A program made the translations under genes and the position numbers. Below the pieces are notes generated by a model. The model searched no databases and was not told the DNA's origin. It saw only the letters and a list, made by a program, of their open reading frames with translations. DNA of 64,000 nucleotides from JAVWIF01 sp036639635 (GTDB lineage: Bacteria; Bacillota_I; Bacilli_A; Erysipelotrichales; Erysipelotrichaceae), in the NCBI GenBank assembly GCA_036639635.1, contig JAVWIF010000003.1, positions 20,886 to 84,885 of the forward strand, written 5' to 3'. Each line of letters starts with the position of its first letter. The stretch's first letter is position 1. Shown one piece after another: positions 34,206 through 43,140 of the stretch.

Positions 34206-35063
34206 TCAAAACATGTTGTTTTTTGTCATATAGGCATCTATTTTTTCTTGTGCATGCATAGAACATGTTACCAAAGGCAAACGTACCATGTTATTACATT
34301 CTCCTCTTTTAGACAGCATATATTTAATTGGAGCAGGAGAAGCTTCCATAAAAGTATAATAAGCCATCTTATTAAGTTCTTTTCGAGTACAATTATCAAT
34401 TCTATCTTCTTCTAAAAATATTTTTATCTTAGGTAATAAAAGATGAGCCATCACCGATATTAAACCATCCATTAACGCATCAGCACTTTCATCAATATAT
34501 CCATCTTCTCCACTATAAATATAAAAATTAGGAAATTCTTCTTTTATTTTCTTTATCATTTCAAAATCTATTGAAGCATATTTTAATGCAACGATATTAG
34601 GACATTCACAAATTAATCTACGAATTGTATCATAATGCAAGCAAGAACTCGTTCTGCTAGGAATATCATAAAGCATAATAGGACAATTTACACTTTTCGC
34701 AATTGATTTAAAATGTTGAAATAAACCTTCTTGTGTTGGTCGATTATAGTATGGAGTAACTAACAACACACCTTGCAAGCAAAGGTGTTCGACTTCTTGA
34801 ATGGCTTCTATACTACTTTTCGTAGCATTTGTTCCACATCCATAATAGAGTGGAACTCGAGTGTTAACGACTTGAATTACATGATGTAATACTTGTATTC
34901 GCTCATCATGTGTAAGCGTTGGTGTTTCAGCTGTAGTACCACATACTATAAAGCCATCACAGCCTTCTTGTATTAGTCGTTCTATTAAGTTATCAAGTGC
35001 TAGATAGTCGATACTATTATCGCTCTTAAACGGTGTAATTAAGGCTACCATAACCTTATTCAT
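34206..35063 (-). CDS. dapA: 4-hydroxy-tetrahydrodipicolinate synthase
   Basis: Condenses pyruvate with aspartate semialdehyde; in this position its product feeds dipicolinate synthase. The 285-residue product has GTTAETPTL (42-50), YDIPSRT (132-138) and the Schiff-base Lys161 in VALKYAS. It follows dpaB directly (stop and start adjacent). Bacillus also carries a dapA behind spoVFA-spoVFB, so this is probably a sporulation-stage copy; whether a second housekeeping dapA exists lies outside the window. Confidence 0.93.
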   Translation of the reverse strand: MNKVMVALITPFKSDNSIDYLALDNLIERLIQEGCDGFIVCGTTAETPTLTHDERIQVLHHVIQVVNTRVPLYYGCGTNATKSSIEAIQEVEHLCLQGVLLVTPYYNRPTQEGLFQHFKSIAKSVNCPIMLYDIPSRTSSCLHYDTIRRLICECPNIVALKYASIDFEMIKKIKEEFPNFYIYSGEDGYIDESADALMDGLISVMAHLLLPKIKIFLEEDRIDNCTRKELNKMAYYTFMEASPAPIKYMLSKRGECNNMVRLPLVTCSMHAQEKIDAYMTKNNMF

Positions 35064-35642
35064 TTACTTGCCCCCTAACAAAATTGGTTGAATCTGTTCA
35101 GAAAGATACGCACAATCTAATGTTTCTTCTAATAAACTCCACTCCGCAACAATACTTCTAGCTTTACGAAAAGGTGCATCTTGTCTAAATGGAATTGCAT
35201 AAAAGTGTTTCATTGCAAGTAAACGCATAATATTTTCTCCACTAATTCCCAATCCATCATTTGTTGCAATACCAAACACAACATTTTTATGATTACGAAT
35301 CATTGCTTTCGCCGCTAGTGCTATTGGGTGATCATATAAACCATGCACAAGACGTGATGCAACACTAGCACTCATTGGTGCAATCACAAAAATATCAAAA
35401 GTATCACTAGGTCCAACTTTTTCAGCTTCTACAATCGTATGAATAACATCATGTTGCGTGATTTCTTTTAACTTATTTAAAAAAATATCTTTATCAAAAA
35501 AACGTGTTGAATATTGATAAACACTTTCACTAACCACACATACTACATCATTATTTTTACATAATAATGTCAGAGGTTCTAGAATTGCTTCATGATTACA
35601 AAAAGAGCCACAAATACCAAATAAGATATGTTTATTTTTCAT
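35064..35642 (-). CDS. spoVFB: Dipicolinate synthase subunit B
   Basis: Flavoprotein-fold subunit (DpaB) of the dehydrogenase that makes dipicolinic acid, the calcium chelator of the spore core. The 192-residue product starts MKNKHILFGICGSFCNHEAILEPL and has VIAPMSASVASRLVHGLYDHPIALAAKAMIRN with the family-typical NDGLG later. Its start overlaps dpaA by 11 bases, and the two subunits act together. Confidence 0.92.
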   Translation of the reverse strand: MKNKHILFGICGSFCNHEAILEPLTLLCKNNDVVCVVSESVYQYSTRFFDKDIFLNKLKEITQHDVIHTIVEAEKVGPSDTFDIFVIAPMSASVASRLVHGLYDHPIALAAKAMIRNHKNVVFGIATNDGLGISGENIMRLLAMKHFYAIPFRQDAPFRKARSIVAEWSLLEETLDCAYLSEQIQPILLGGK

Positions 35643-36405
35643 TCTTTAATTTCCTCCTAACATAATTGGCAATTATATTACCAGCACTAATACAAGCAAA
35701 GCGTCCTGGTAAATTTTGTGCTCTAATTAATTTAATACCTAATTTATTTGCTGTATCTTGACTCATACAAGGAGGTGTTACGATATCGATGATAACAGGT
35801 TTTATAGACCAAGAACTTATATTATCAGCATTTAATTTTAATGAAGGCGACGTATTCACAATGATATCTCCACATTGATTCCAATGCATTAGGTCAATAA
35901 ACAATTGTGTTTGATCACATTCTCTTCTAATGACTCTTACATCAACCTGCAAATTTCGTAACACATCAACAATTGTTTTTCCACAGTTACCATATCCTAC
36001 TACATCAATACGTTGCTTATATATACTTTTACAATTACAACCAATAATTTCGTTTAATATACCTTCTGCAGTTAATAATGCATTTTCATGTATCACAACG
36101 AGATCTTCTAGATAATAATGCTTCGTTTGTGGCAATGTTTCTAAGAATTTGTTTTTTATTCCACAAAATATAATTGTTTGTTTATCCATCATATCCCAAA
36201 ATAAACGAGGTACATGCACTTCTTTATCTTTATATTTTAAGTACCCAAACTCACTTATACCATGTATTGGAAATATGATAGCATCCATCATAGGCAATGC
36301 TAAAAAATCACTGTCTTGATCTATTTTAATAATGGTATCGTCATTGCTTAAATTATCTGCTACTTGTATCATCCGTTCATCACTACAAATAATTCCAATG
36401 TTCAA
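35632..36405 (-). CDS. spoVFA: Dipicolinate synthase subunit A
   Basis: NAD(P)-binding subunit (DpaA) of dipicolinate synthase, expressed in the mother cell late in sporulation. 257 residues: an N-terminal domain, a Rossmann motif VVGYGNCGKTIVDVL (about 134-149), NTSPSLKL and the typical LPGRFACISAGNII at the C terminus. It starts with TTG at 36405 after GGGGG. A sigma-K-like -10 (CATAGTATA, 36427-36435) precedes it. Shorter than Bacillus DpaA by some 40 residues. Confidence 0.92.
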   Translation of the reverse strand: MNIGIICSDERMIQVADNLSNDDTIIKIDQDSDFLALPMMDAIIFPIHGISEFGYLKYKDKEVHVPRLFWDMMDKQTIIFCGIKNKFLETLPQTKHYYLEDLVVIHENALLTAEGILNEIIGCNCKSIYKQRIDVVGYGNCGKTIVDVLRNLQVDVRVIRRECDQTQLFIDLMHWNQCGDIIVNTSPSLKLNADNISSWSIKPVIIDIVTPPCMSQDTANKLGIKLIRAQNLPGRFACISAGNIIANYVRRKLKNEK

Positions 36406-36426
36406 TTCCTTTACCCCCTTTTGTTT

Positions 36427-36435
36427 TATACTATG
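36427..36435 (-). promoter_or_regulatory. Sigma-K-type -10 element before dpaA
   Basis: Minus strand CATAGTATA fits CATANNNTA; the AC-type -35 is not evident, so this is a partial match. The gene order predicts mother-cell (sigma-K) control. Confidence 0.4.
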
Positions 36436-36463
36436 TTAAAGGCATCTAAATGCGCAAAAAAAA

Positions 36464-36485
36464 GGAGAGTTCTTCTCCTATTTTT
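36464..36485 (-). terminator. Terminator after tyrS
   Basis: Minus strand AGGAGA / TCTCCT hairpin with 5-base loop and eight T. Confidence 0.8.
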
Positions 36486-37710
36486 GAAATATAACATAAT
36501 AATTACGTTTTCCCTTTTTAATCAATGTTCTATTTTGACTCAATGCATTTTCTTTTTTTACAAGAAATGCTTCATCGCTTATCTTTTCTCCATTTACTTG
36601 AATAGAGCCTTGCTTAATCCATTCTCTAGCTTCACGCTTACTACTTGCAATACTCGCTTGTACCAATACATCACTTAAGCTTGTAGCATCATGAACTTCA
36701 CTTATTTCAAAGCCATGTAAAGCATCGCTAATCTCATCGGCATCTAATTCTTTAATGTTTCCTTTAAATAGCGCATTTGTTATTTTTACTGCTTTATCGT
36801 ATTCAGCATCTCCATGTAAGAAACTAACAACTTCTTTGGCTAACATTTTTTGTGCTTCTCTACGGAAAGGTTCATTTTTTACTTTTTCCTCTAAGTCATC
36901 AATTACCTCTTTTGATAAGAATGTTAATTTTTTTAGATAATCAATTACTTTTTCATCTTCTGAATTCACCAAGAATTGATACATTTCGTAAGCTGAAGTT
37001 TTACTTTTATCTAGCCAAACAGTTCCTGTTTCACTCTTTCCAAATTTTGTCCCATCAGCTTTTGTTATCAATGGCATTGTAAGACCAAAACAAGCTACAT
37101 CACTTCCATGTTTTTTACGAATTAATTCTAATCCACTCGTGATATTTCCCCATTGATCTTGTCCACCAATTTGTAATGTACAATTTTTCTCTTCATATAA
37201 ATGCAAGAAATCTAATGATTGTAAAATCATATAAGAGAATTCAGTATAACTAATACCAGAATCTAAACGACTTTTTACAGTGTCCTTGCTTAGCATATAA
37301 TTAATATTAAAATATTTTCCATAATCTCTTAAGAATTCAATAATTGTTATATCCTTTGTCCAATCATAATTATTTACCATAGTAAAGCCAAACAATGCCT
37401 CTATTTGTTTACTTAAACATTCATAGTTATGTTGTAGCGTTTCCTTTGTTAGCATGCTACGTTCTCCACTAGCCTTAGGATCTCCAATAAAACCTGTAGC
37501 ACCTCCTACTAACATAATCGGATGATGACCATGTTCTTTTAATCGTTTCGCACATAACAAACTTGAATAATGTCCAATATGTAAGCTATCTCCAGTAGGA
37601 TCCGTACCAATATAAAACGTTACTTCCCCATTGTTTAATTGTTCTTCTAAATCAGGACTTGTTACATCGTTAATAAGTCCTCTCCATTTTAATTCTTCAA
37701 ATAATTTCAT
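36478..37710 (-). CDS. tyrS: Tyrosyl-tRNA synthetase
   Basis: Class I synthetase charging tRNA-Tyr. About 410 residues with HIGH in LHIGHYSS (44-47), the KMSKS-equivalent KFGKS (TKFGKSETG), QIGGQDQWGN and a C-terminal S4-like RNA-binding domain (SIASSKREAREWIKQGSIQVNG). The ATG at 37710 has AAAGGA upstream and starts the conserved MKLFEELKWRGLI; codons further upstream are in the T-box. Preceded by a T-box leader. Confidence 0.96.
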   Translation of the reverse strand: MKLFEELKWRGLINDVTSPDLEEQLNNGEVTFYIGTDPTGDSLHIGHYSSLLCAKRLKEHGHHPIMLVGGATGFIGDPKASGERSMLTKETLQHNYECLSKQIEALFGFTMVNNYDWTKDITIIEFLRDYGKYFNINYMLSKDTVKSRLDSGISYTEFSYMILQSLDFLHLYEEKNCTLQIGGQDQWGNITSGLELIRKKHGSDVACFGLTMPLITKADGTKFGKSETGTVWLDKSKTSAYEMYQFLVNSEDEKVIDYLKKLTFLSKEVIDDLEEKVKNEPFRREAQKMLAKEVVSFLHGDAEYDKAVKITNALFKGNIKELDADEISDALHGFEISEVHDATSLSDVLVQASIASSKREAREWIKQGSIQVNGEKISDEAFLVKKENALSQNRTLIKKGKRNYYVIFQK

Positions 37711-37731
37711 TTTATTTTTTCCTTTCTGCAT

Positions 37732-37944
37732 AAAAAAAAGTCCTCTTCCAAGGACGTAATGATTACGTGGTACCACCTTAGTTCTTTGATAGTATCAAAG
37801 CACTCAAACTCATAACGCGAGTAATTCGGCTTTACTTTACATAAAGCAGCTCCAAGGTGTATGCATGAATTTCATCTGCGATTTTTCACCAAACAATCGC
37901 CTCTCTAAACATTTCCTTCATGTTCTTTTCTTTTCATAGCTGTA
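37732..37944 (-). promoter_or_regulatory. T-box leader of tyrS
   Basis: T-box core GGTGGTACCACG (37766-37777, minus strand), terminator CGTCCT...AGGAC with T run at 37732-37739. Promoter TTGACA (37973-37978), 16 bases, TATACT (37951-37956). Stem I closes through CAGCT / AGCTG. The specifier reads TAC (37859-37861, Tyr) followed by A, matching the regulated gene. The core ends ACCACG where the other two leaders have ACCGCG. Confidence 0.92.
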
Positions 37945-38001
37945 CTTATTAGTATAAATTAAATCTTAATTTTGTCAATAGACAATCGTTATAATTCAAA
38001 A

Positions 38002-38030
38002 CAAGATGTCGATTGACATCTTATTTCGTC
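38002..38030 (-). terminator. Terminator overlapping the ccpA stop
   Basis: Minus strand AAGATGTC / GACATCTT with a 4-base loop and a T-rich tail. Confidence 0.6.
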
Positions 38031-39016
38031 GATTTCCTAGGTGTAAAGATATAGCTTAATTCAATTTCTTTATCCAATACTTCGTTATCATCATGTAACA
38101 TCTTTGTTAACAAACGCATAGCTACCGCACCTAAATCATAGTCCGGAATTTTAAACCCAGAAATTTGAGGACGTGCCATTGAGTTGTATTTACTATCTAA
38201 TATGCAAACAAGTTCCATATCATCAGGAATACTAATACCAGACTCTTTAGCTGTGTTCATAACTGCCATCGCCTGAGAATCACGATAAGTAATTACGATA
38301 TCATGTTGAATTCCTTTTTTCATATAATCTTTTAAGTATAAATAAGAAGAACGATATTCTTTAGGAATTGCTAAAAAGTTATCAAAAGTTAATCCATTGT
38401 CATGGAAAGCTCGAGTCAATCCATCCAATAGTTGTTTAATCATCGCAGGATTTTTTCGATCTTCAACAAGTGCTATATTAATTTTTCCATTTTTTATGCA
38501 GTTTGTTGCATAATCATACACTAGTTTTGAGTAATCAATATATACCGAACCAACCGTTTCATCAGACATTCTATTACCAATTACAACAATTGGAATTTGA
38601 TAACTTGTTAATTGGTTCAATTCATCTTTACTTAATTTATCATTAAAGATAACGACTCCATCAACACGTGATTTGATAATATTTTCAATAATATCATTCA
38701 TTTCACTAATACCTTCTGTTGTTGTATGTAACATAATATTGTATTTGTATATTTTAGCAACATCAATTAATCCATTAATGATTTGTCCTGTATAGAAATA
38801 ACTAGCTTCAGGTACAATTAATGCAATCGTTGTTGTTTTTTGTAATGCCAATCCTTGTGCAATTGCATTTGGTTTATACCCTAATTTTTCAATTGCCTCT
38901 TGTACTTTTACACGTGTATCTTCACGTACTACTTCAGAACCGTTAATAACACGTGATACGGTTGCTAATGATACATCTGCTTCTTTTGCTACATCATAAA
39001 TGGTAATTCTCTTCAT
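38021..39016 (-). CDS. ccpA: LacI-family regulator, probable CcpA
   Basis: 331-residue regulator: N-terminal HTH (ITIYDVAKEADVSLATVSRVING, about residues 4-26), hinge GYKPNAIAQGLA, and a periplasmic-binding-like domain ending IGAVAMRLLTK-type (LGAVAMRLLTKMLHDD). In Bacillus ccpA sits near murC, ytxG/ytxH and tyrS, as here, which supports CcpA (catabolite control with HPr-Ser46-P) over other LacI members. Start at 39016 has AAGGGAT; codons upstream in frame are not used. The effector-pocket residues were not compared in detail. Confidence 0.82.
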   Translation of the reverse strand: MKRITIYDVAKEADVSLATVSRVINGSEVVREDTRVKVQEAIEKLGYKPNAIAQGLALQKTTTIALIVPEASYFYTGQIINGLIDVAKIYKYNIMLHTTTEGISEMNDIIENIIKSRVDGVVIFNDKLSKDELNQLTSYQIPIVVIGNRMSDETVGSVYIDYSKLVYDYATNCIKNGKINIALVEDRKNPAMIKQLLDGLTRAFHDNGLTFDNFLAIPKEYRSSYLYLKDYMKKGIQHDIVITYRDSQAMAVMNTAKESGISIPDDMELVCILDSKYNSMARPQISGFKIPDYDLGAVAMRLLTKMLHDDNEVLDKEIELSYIFTPRKSTK

Positions 39017-39020
39017 ATGT

Positions 39021-39578
39021 TTATCCCTTCTGAGCGTCATCTTGATCATCAGTGTCTAAAGCTTTTTTTAAAGAATTAAATGCACTTTCGGCAATCTTTA
39101 AAGTTCCCTTTTTAAGTTTCTTCACACTGTCTTTGACGCGTTCATCATTCTTTACAGATACAAATGTATCGCTCACACTTTCTATGGCTTTACCTACATA
39201 TTCATTGCTTAAAACTTCTTGTACTCCATCATTTACCTTATCAACAAGTTTACTACTCGCATCAACGACTTTCTCTTTATGCGCTATTGTACTTTCACGT
39301 TCATTAAACGCTTTCAAATTGGTCTTTGTTTTCGCTAATAAATTTTGTGTTTCTTGTTTCAAACGATCTATGCGCTCACTCGTTTCATCTGAATCAATAT
39401 TATCTTTAAGCCATTGACGAAATTCTTCATATAATTTTGTTATTTCATATTTTGCATCATCTAATATTTTCTTTTCATTTTTATCATTTTCATCTTCATC
39501 TAAAGATATAATCGTAAATTTTGCTTCTTTTTCTAAATTTTCTACTTCATTTTCACAATTATCTGTTTGCATTTTCAT
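39021..39578 (-). CDS. YtxH-like helical stress protein
   Basis: A 185-residue soluble protein, mostly helical with charged heptad-like repeats (RIDRLKQETQNLLAKTKTNLKAF; VKDSVKKLKKGTLKIAESAFNSL). It holds the position of ytxH beside the DUF948 gene in the murC-ytxH-ytxG-ccpA synteny, hence the label; sequence identity to YtxH was not confirmed and this one lacks an obvious membrane anchor. Its ATG overlaps the DUF948 stop as ATGA; a second ATG at 39572 has better spacing. Confidence 0.6.
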   Translation of the reverse strand: MKMQTDNCENEVENLEKEAKFTIISLDEDENDKNEKKILDDAKYEITKLYEEFRQWLKDNIDSDETSERIDRLKQETQNLLAKTKTNLKAFNERESTIAHKEKVVDASSKLVDKVNDGVQEVLSNEYVGKAIESVSDTFVSVKNDERVKDSVKKLKKGTLKIAESAFNSLKKALDTDDQDDAQKG

Positions 39579-39961
39579 TTACTCCTAAGATGTTCATCAT
39601 CAATAACATCTTCATTTTTTTCTTTTTTAGCAATTGATAATACCCAGTCTTTGATTGAAGAAAAATTTTCAATCACACATACCAATGTAGAACGAACTGC
39701 ATTTTTACTAGCGTCATGAACACAATCTACGGTTTCACTCAATTCATTTAATGTATGTAATGGTTTATCAAGCGTTTCCAATTGTCGATTCGTAGTGTCT
39801 AAGGTTTTCTTCATAACAATAAGTGCATCATTTGTGCTTTTCATTACATTAATTAAATGCTTAATAAAAACAGCTAAGAAAATCAATACAATTACGCCTA
39901 ATATAGGAAGCGCTCTTTGTGCTACTTTACTTGTTAATTCAAATAATTGATCTAATCCCAT
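39575..39961 (-). CDS. DUF948 family protein (YtxG-like)
   Basis: A 128-residue protein with one N-terminal membrane helix (about residues 18-37, LPILGVIVLIFLAVFIKHLI) followed by a coiled-coil-like stretch (LDTTNRQLETLDKPLHTLNELSETVDC). The pattern is that of DUF948 general stress proteins such as YtxG. It is co-transcribed with the YtxH-like gene and lies 49 bases downstream of murC. Confidence 0.77.
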   Translation of the reverse strand: MGLDQLFELTSKVAQRALPILGVIVLIFLAVFIKHLINVMKSTNDALIVMKKTLDTTNRQLETLDKPLHTLNELSETVDCVHDASKNAVRSTLVCVIENFSSIKDWVLSIAKKEKNEDVIDDEHLRSK

Positions 39962-40010
39962 AAAAACACCTCTTTCTCTATTTTAACCTAACTTGTAAAA
40001 ATTTTCAACT

Positions 40011-41315
40011 TTAATGAAAACTTTTTACAATATTTTTAAACTTATATATATCTTTACTACTCATAAACAAATATACAGCGGGTTGTCTGTTTGCTAAATG
40101 CTTAGCAGCTTCTTCATCTTCCTTAATAACAATACTCTTTTCACAAATATCCGCAAGGTTTTGAATGCTAATATCAATACCTTCTTCTTTCTTGGCATTT
40201 TCAGGAAAATGACATAAATATACTTCATCCGCTTCATTTAATTCTTGTGCAAATCGATCCATAAAGTAAGCAATACGTGAATAACGATCTGGTTTGAAAA
40301 TAGCAATCACTTTCTTATGCGGATATTTAGTTCGTGCTGCTTCAATCATGTATTTAACCGCAGTTGGGTGATGTGCATAATCATCAATATATACATTCCC
40401 ATTTTTTTCTTCTATTGTAAAACGTCGTTTTACTCCCGGAAATGTTTGTAGACCTTCTTCTAAAAGTTCTGCAGATAATCCACATAAAATTCCTAAAGCT
40501 ATCACACCTAAGCTATTCCATAAGAAAGGTTTCCCAACAAATGGCAATTTAAAACTACCAAAGAGACTTTTTTTATAAAGAACATCAAAACACATACCAT
40601 CTTCATTTTCAACAACATGAATTGCCTGTACATCATTGTTATCATTTAGTCCATAATAAACATGTTTTGTTGTGACATGCAAAGAACGAACGCTTTCATC
40701 ATCGCCAAATAAAGCAATCCCTTTCTTCACTTGATTAGCAAAGGTTTCAAAAGCATTACAATAATCCTTCATATCATGATAGTAATCAACATGGTCTAAC
40801 TCAATGTTGGTAAGAATTGCGTATGCTGGTTTATATGCTAAGAAATGGCGTTGATATTCGCATGATTCTAAAACAAAATAAGTGCTTTTAGAAGGCATTT
40901 CACCAGTTCCATCCCCAATCAAATAACCCGTTGGAGCAACCAAAGACATCACATGAGATAACATTCCTGTCGTTGTTGTTTTACCATGGGTACCAGCAAC
41001 TGAAATAGAAGTATATTCTTCTACTAAACGACCAAGAAAATCGTGATACCAATATGTTTTTACAGAAGGCAACGCATTTGCTTGCTGTACTTCAACGTTT
41101 GTTTCATCAAATGCATTTCCAATGATTACCACATCATTTTCATGGATATTTGATGCCGCAAAATTTGTGATTTTAATATTTCTATCTTCTAATGGTTTTT
41201 GTGTAAATATATATTTTTCTATATCTGAACCACTGACTTCATCTCCTCGATCAGCAACAATTGCTGCTAATGAAGCCATACCTGATCCTTTAATTCCTAT
41301 AAAATGATAATGCAT
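40011..41315 (-). CDS. murC: UDP-N-acetylmuramate--L-alanine ligase
   Basis: Adds L-Ala to UDP-MurNAc in peptidoglycan precursor synthesis. 434 residues with the N-terminal Rossmann motif FIGIKGSGMASLA, ATP-binding GTHGKTTTTGM, and YIDDYAHHPTAVK, all hallmarks of MurC. The ATG at 41315 is preferred over a GTG four codons earlier that lies inside GAGGTG. murC with an upstream thioredoxin-trmB block matches Bacillus. Confidence 0.95.
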   Translation of the reverse strand: MHYHFIGIKGSGMASLAAIVADRGDEVSGSDIEKYIFTQKPLEDRNIKITNFAASNIHENDVVIIGNAFDETNVEVQQANALPSVKTYWYHDFLGRLVEEYTSISVAGTHGKTTTTGMLSHVMSLVAPTGYLIGDGTGEMPSKSTYFVLESCEYQRHFLAYKPAYAILTNIELDHVDYYHDMKDYCNAFETFANQVKKGIALFGDDESVRSLHVTTKHVYYGLNDNNDVQAIHVVENEDGMCFDVLYKKSLFGSFKLPFVGKPFLWNSLGVIALGILCGLSAELLEEGLQTFPGVKRRFTIEEKNGNVYIDDYAHHPTAVKYMIEAARTKYPHKKVIAIFKPDRYSRIAYFMDRFAQELNEADEVYLCHFPENAKKEEGIDISIQNLADICEKSIVIKEDEEAAKHLANRQPAVYLFMSSKDIYKFKNIVKSFH

Positions 41316-41330
41316 GTTCCTATACACCTC

Positions 41331-42029
41331 TTATTCTTTAATAATATTCTCTTCTTTTTCTTCCTTTAATGAGGCGGATTCTCCAAATAAAGATATTTGA
41401 ATAACATCTTCTTCATCTTCTTCTTTGTCGCTTAATAAATCTTCTAAAGGAATGCTATCAATATCTTCTTCACTATCCAATATGACATTATCTTCTTCCG
41501 CAACAAATTCATATTTACTTTTCTCGTTTTTTTCAATTTCCTCTTTTGCTTCAGCCTCAAATTCTTCAAGTTCATGAATTCCGTAATAAGGTGAAATGAC
41601 AGTACCTAGTGGATTTTGTTTTTTAGGCTTACTAGCTCCTACAGAAATTGTTTTACGAGCCAATCCTTTGTCTTCTTCTTTTGAGCCAAAGATAGGTGAT
41701 ATAACAGGTGAAAACTCGTACTCTTTCTTTTCTGTTTTGGGCATAGTACTACGTTCACTTTGACGTACATTTGGTATTACGATTTCTTTAGGTTTTTCTT
41801 CACTAATTTCAATACTAACAAACTTCTTTTCTTCTTGTGGTTCTTCTTTTACAAATTCCATAGTTTCATGTTCTGGTTCTTTTCTTTCTTCTTTTTCTTC
41901 AAACGTGAAAGAACGTTCTTGTGTATTGTGTTTACGATTTATTCCAATATCAACAAGTTCATCCTCTAATCCTGTATCTTCCTCGTTTTCTTCAAACAAC
42001 AAGGATGATAACTTTCGAAAAATAGACAT
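41331..42029 (-). CDS. Acidic, disordered protein with two ISPxxG motifs in the sftA position
   Basis: A 232-residue, strongly acidic, Glu/Lys-rich protein with no predicted fold. It has a short hydrophobic N terminus (SIFRKLSSLLFEE) and two similar motifs, SPVISPIFGSKEEDKG and GTVISPYYGIHELEEF. In Bacillus this slot (between the thioredoxin-type genes and murC) is held by sftA, an FtsK-type DNA translocase with a disordered N-terminal part. Nothing here resembles a translocase motor (no Walker motifs). The ATG at 42029 is preferred, GGAGG 9 bases upstream. Confidence 0.65.
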   Translation of the reverse strand: MSIFRKLSSLLFEENEEDTGLEDELVDIGINRKHNTQERSFTFEEKEERKEPEHETMEFVKEEPQEEKKFVSIEISEEKPKEIVIPNVRQSERSTMPKTEKKEYEFSPVISPIFGSKEEDKGLARKTISVGASKPKKQNPLGTVISPYYGIHELEEFEAEAKEEIEKNEKSKYEFVAEEDNVILDSEEDIDSIPLEDLLSDKEEDEEDVIQISLFGESASLKEEKEENIIKE

Positions 42030-42045
42030 TTTTTTCATCCTCCCT

Positions 42046-42378
42046 TTATTTTTTTAAACCTGACAAAAAGATTGATATTTCTTGTTGCGTTTTTCTTGCT
42101 TTAGAAACAAAGCGACCTATCTCTTTTGACTCTTTAAATACTAAAAAGCTTGGAATTCCCATGATCATAAATTGTTGACAAATATCCATACATTCATCAC
42201 GATCGACATAATAGAAATCAAAATCATGAAATTGCTCTACAATTTCTTTCATAAAAGGTTCAATAAATTGACAATCAGGACACCAAGACGCAGAAAAAAC
42301 AAAGACAGATGTCTTGTTGCTATCTATTACGTCATTAAATTCTTGTAGCGAATGAATTCCATTCATATATTCTTTCAT
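42046..42378 (-). CDS. Thioredoxin-like protein (YtpP type)
   Basis: 110-residue thioredoxin fold with active site WCPDC (in FSASWCPDCQFIEPF) and the cis-Pro segment MGIPSFLVFKE. Resembles Bacillus YtpP in length and position near murC/trmB. CPDC differs from the CGPC of housekeeping thioredoxin, so redox role is uncertain. The ATG at 42378 has AAGGAG upstream; ten residues in front of it belong to an unused longer frame. Confidence 0.83.
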   Translation of the reverse strand: MKEYMNGIHSLQEFNDVIDSNKTSVFVFSASWCPDCQFIEPFMKEIVEQFHDFDFYYVDRDECMDICQQFMIMGIPSFLVFKESKEIGRFVSKARKTQQEISIFLSGLKK

Positions 42379-42470
42379 TATCAAATAACTCCTTATTGTT
42401 TGTTTCATTTATTATCATGTGTATATTATATCATCATTTTATGAAAATTAACTTTTTATTTTCATAAAAT

Positions 42471-43127
42471 TTAACTTTCTGTTTTCATTTGATGTTTTTT
42501 CCAAACAGCACGATAAATTGGTTGGTTTTTATCCATGAATTTACGTTCATATTCACTTATCGTATCTTCGTCATGTAATTCTCGACGATAATCGACACTA
42601 AATTCGTGTAAGAACCAATTCGCATTTTGAAATTCTAAAATAGAGTATTCAAATAATGAAACGTTATCTGTTTTCATTTGAATTTCACCATCATCACTTA
42701 AAATCCTTGCATAACGTTCAATAAACTTTATATTAGACAATCGTTTCTTATGCGTTCTTTTTTTAGGCCAAGGATCAGAAAAGTTCAAGTGAATTACATC
42801 AATTTCTCCTTCTTCAAACCAATTTGCAATATCTTCTGCATCATCATTGATAAATAAAGCATTCGTAATTGGTTCTGTTAGCTTTTCATGCTTTTTTAAA
42901 GCTAGAGCTGCCACATTGGCATTCTTCTCAATTCCAACCCAAACAAAATCACTATATTTTTGCGCCATATGTAACCAATAGTCACCTTTTCCTGAACCAA
43001 TCTCAACATGTAAAACATCTTTATGACAAGTTTGTTTCCAAGTACCACACATTGTTGTAGGATCTTGAATAACAATCTTTTGTTCTTTAATATAATCGAT
43101 TGCCCATGGCAATTTTCTCATTCTCAT
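42471..43127 (-). CDS. trmB: tRNA (guanine-N7-)-methyltransferase
   Basis: Methylates G46 of tRNA using SAM. 218 residues, with the SAM-binding motif HVEIGSGKGDYWLHMA and LNFSDPWPKKRTHKKRL, the TrmB signature, followed by the C-terminal substrate region. Starts at MRMRKLPWAID after AAGGAG. It sits between pepV and the thioredoxin-like gene, a known Firmicutes cluster. Confidence 0.95.
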   Translation of the reverse strand: MRMRKLPWAIDYIKEQKIVIQDPTTMCGTWKQTCHKDVLHVEIGSGKGDYWLHMAQKYSDFVWVGIEKNANVAALALKKHEKLTEPITNALFINDDAEDIANWFEEGEIDVIHLNFSDPWPKKRTHKKRLSNIKFIERYARILSDDGEIQMKTDNVSLFEYSILEFQNANWFLHEFSVDYRRELHDEDTISEYERKFMDKNQPIYRAVWKKHQMKTES

Positions 43128-43140
43128 TGAAAAACTCCTT

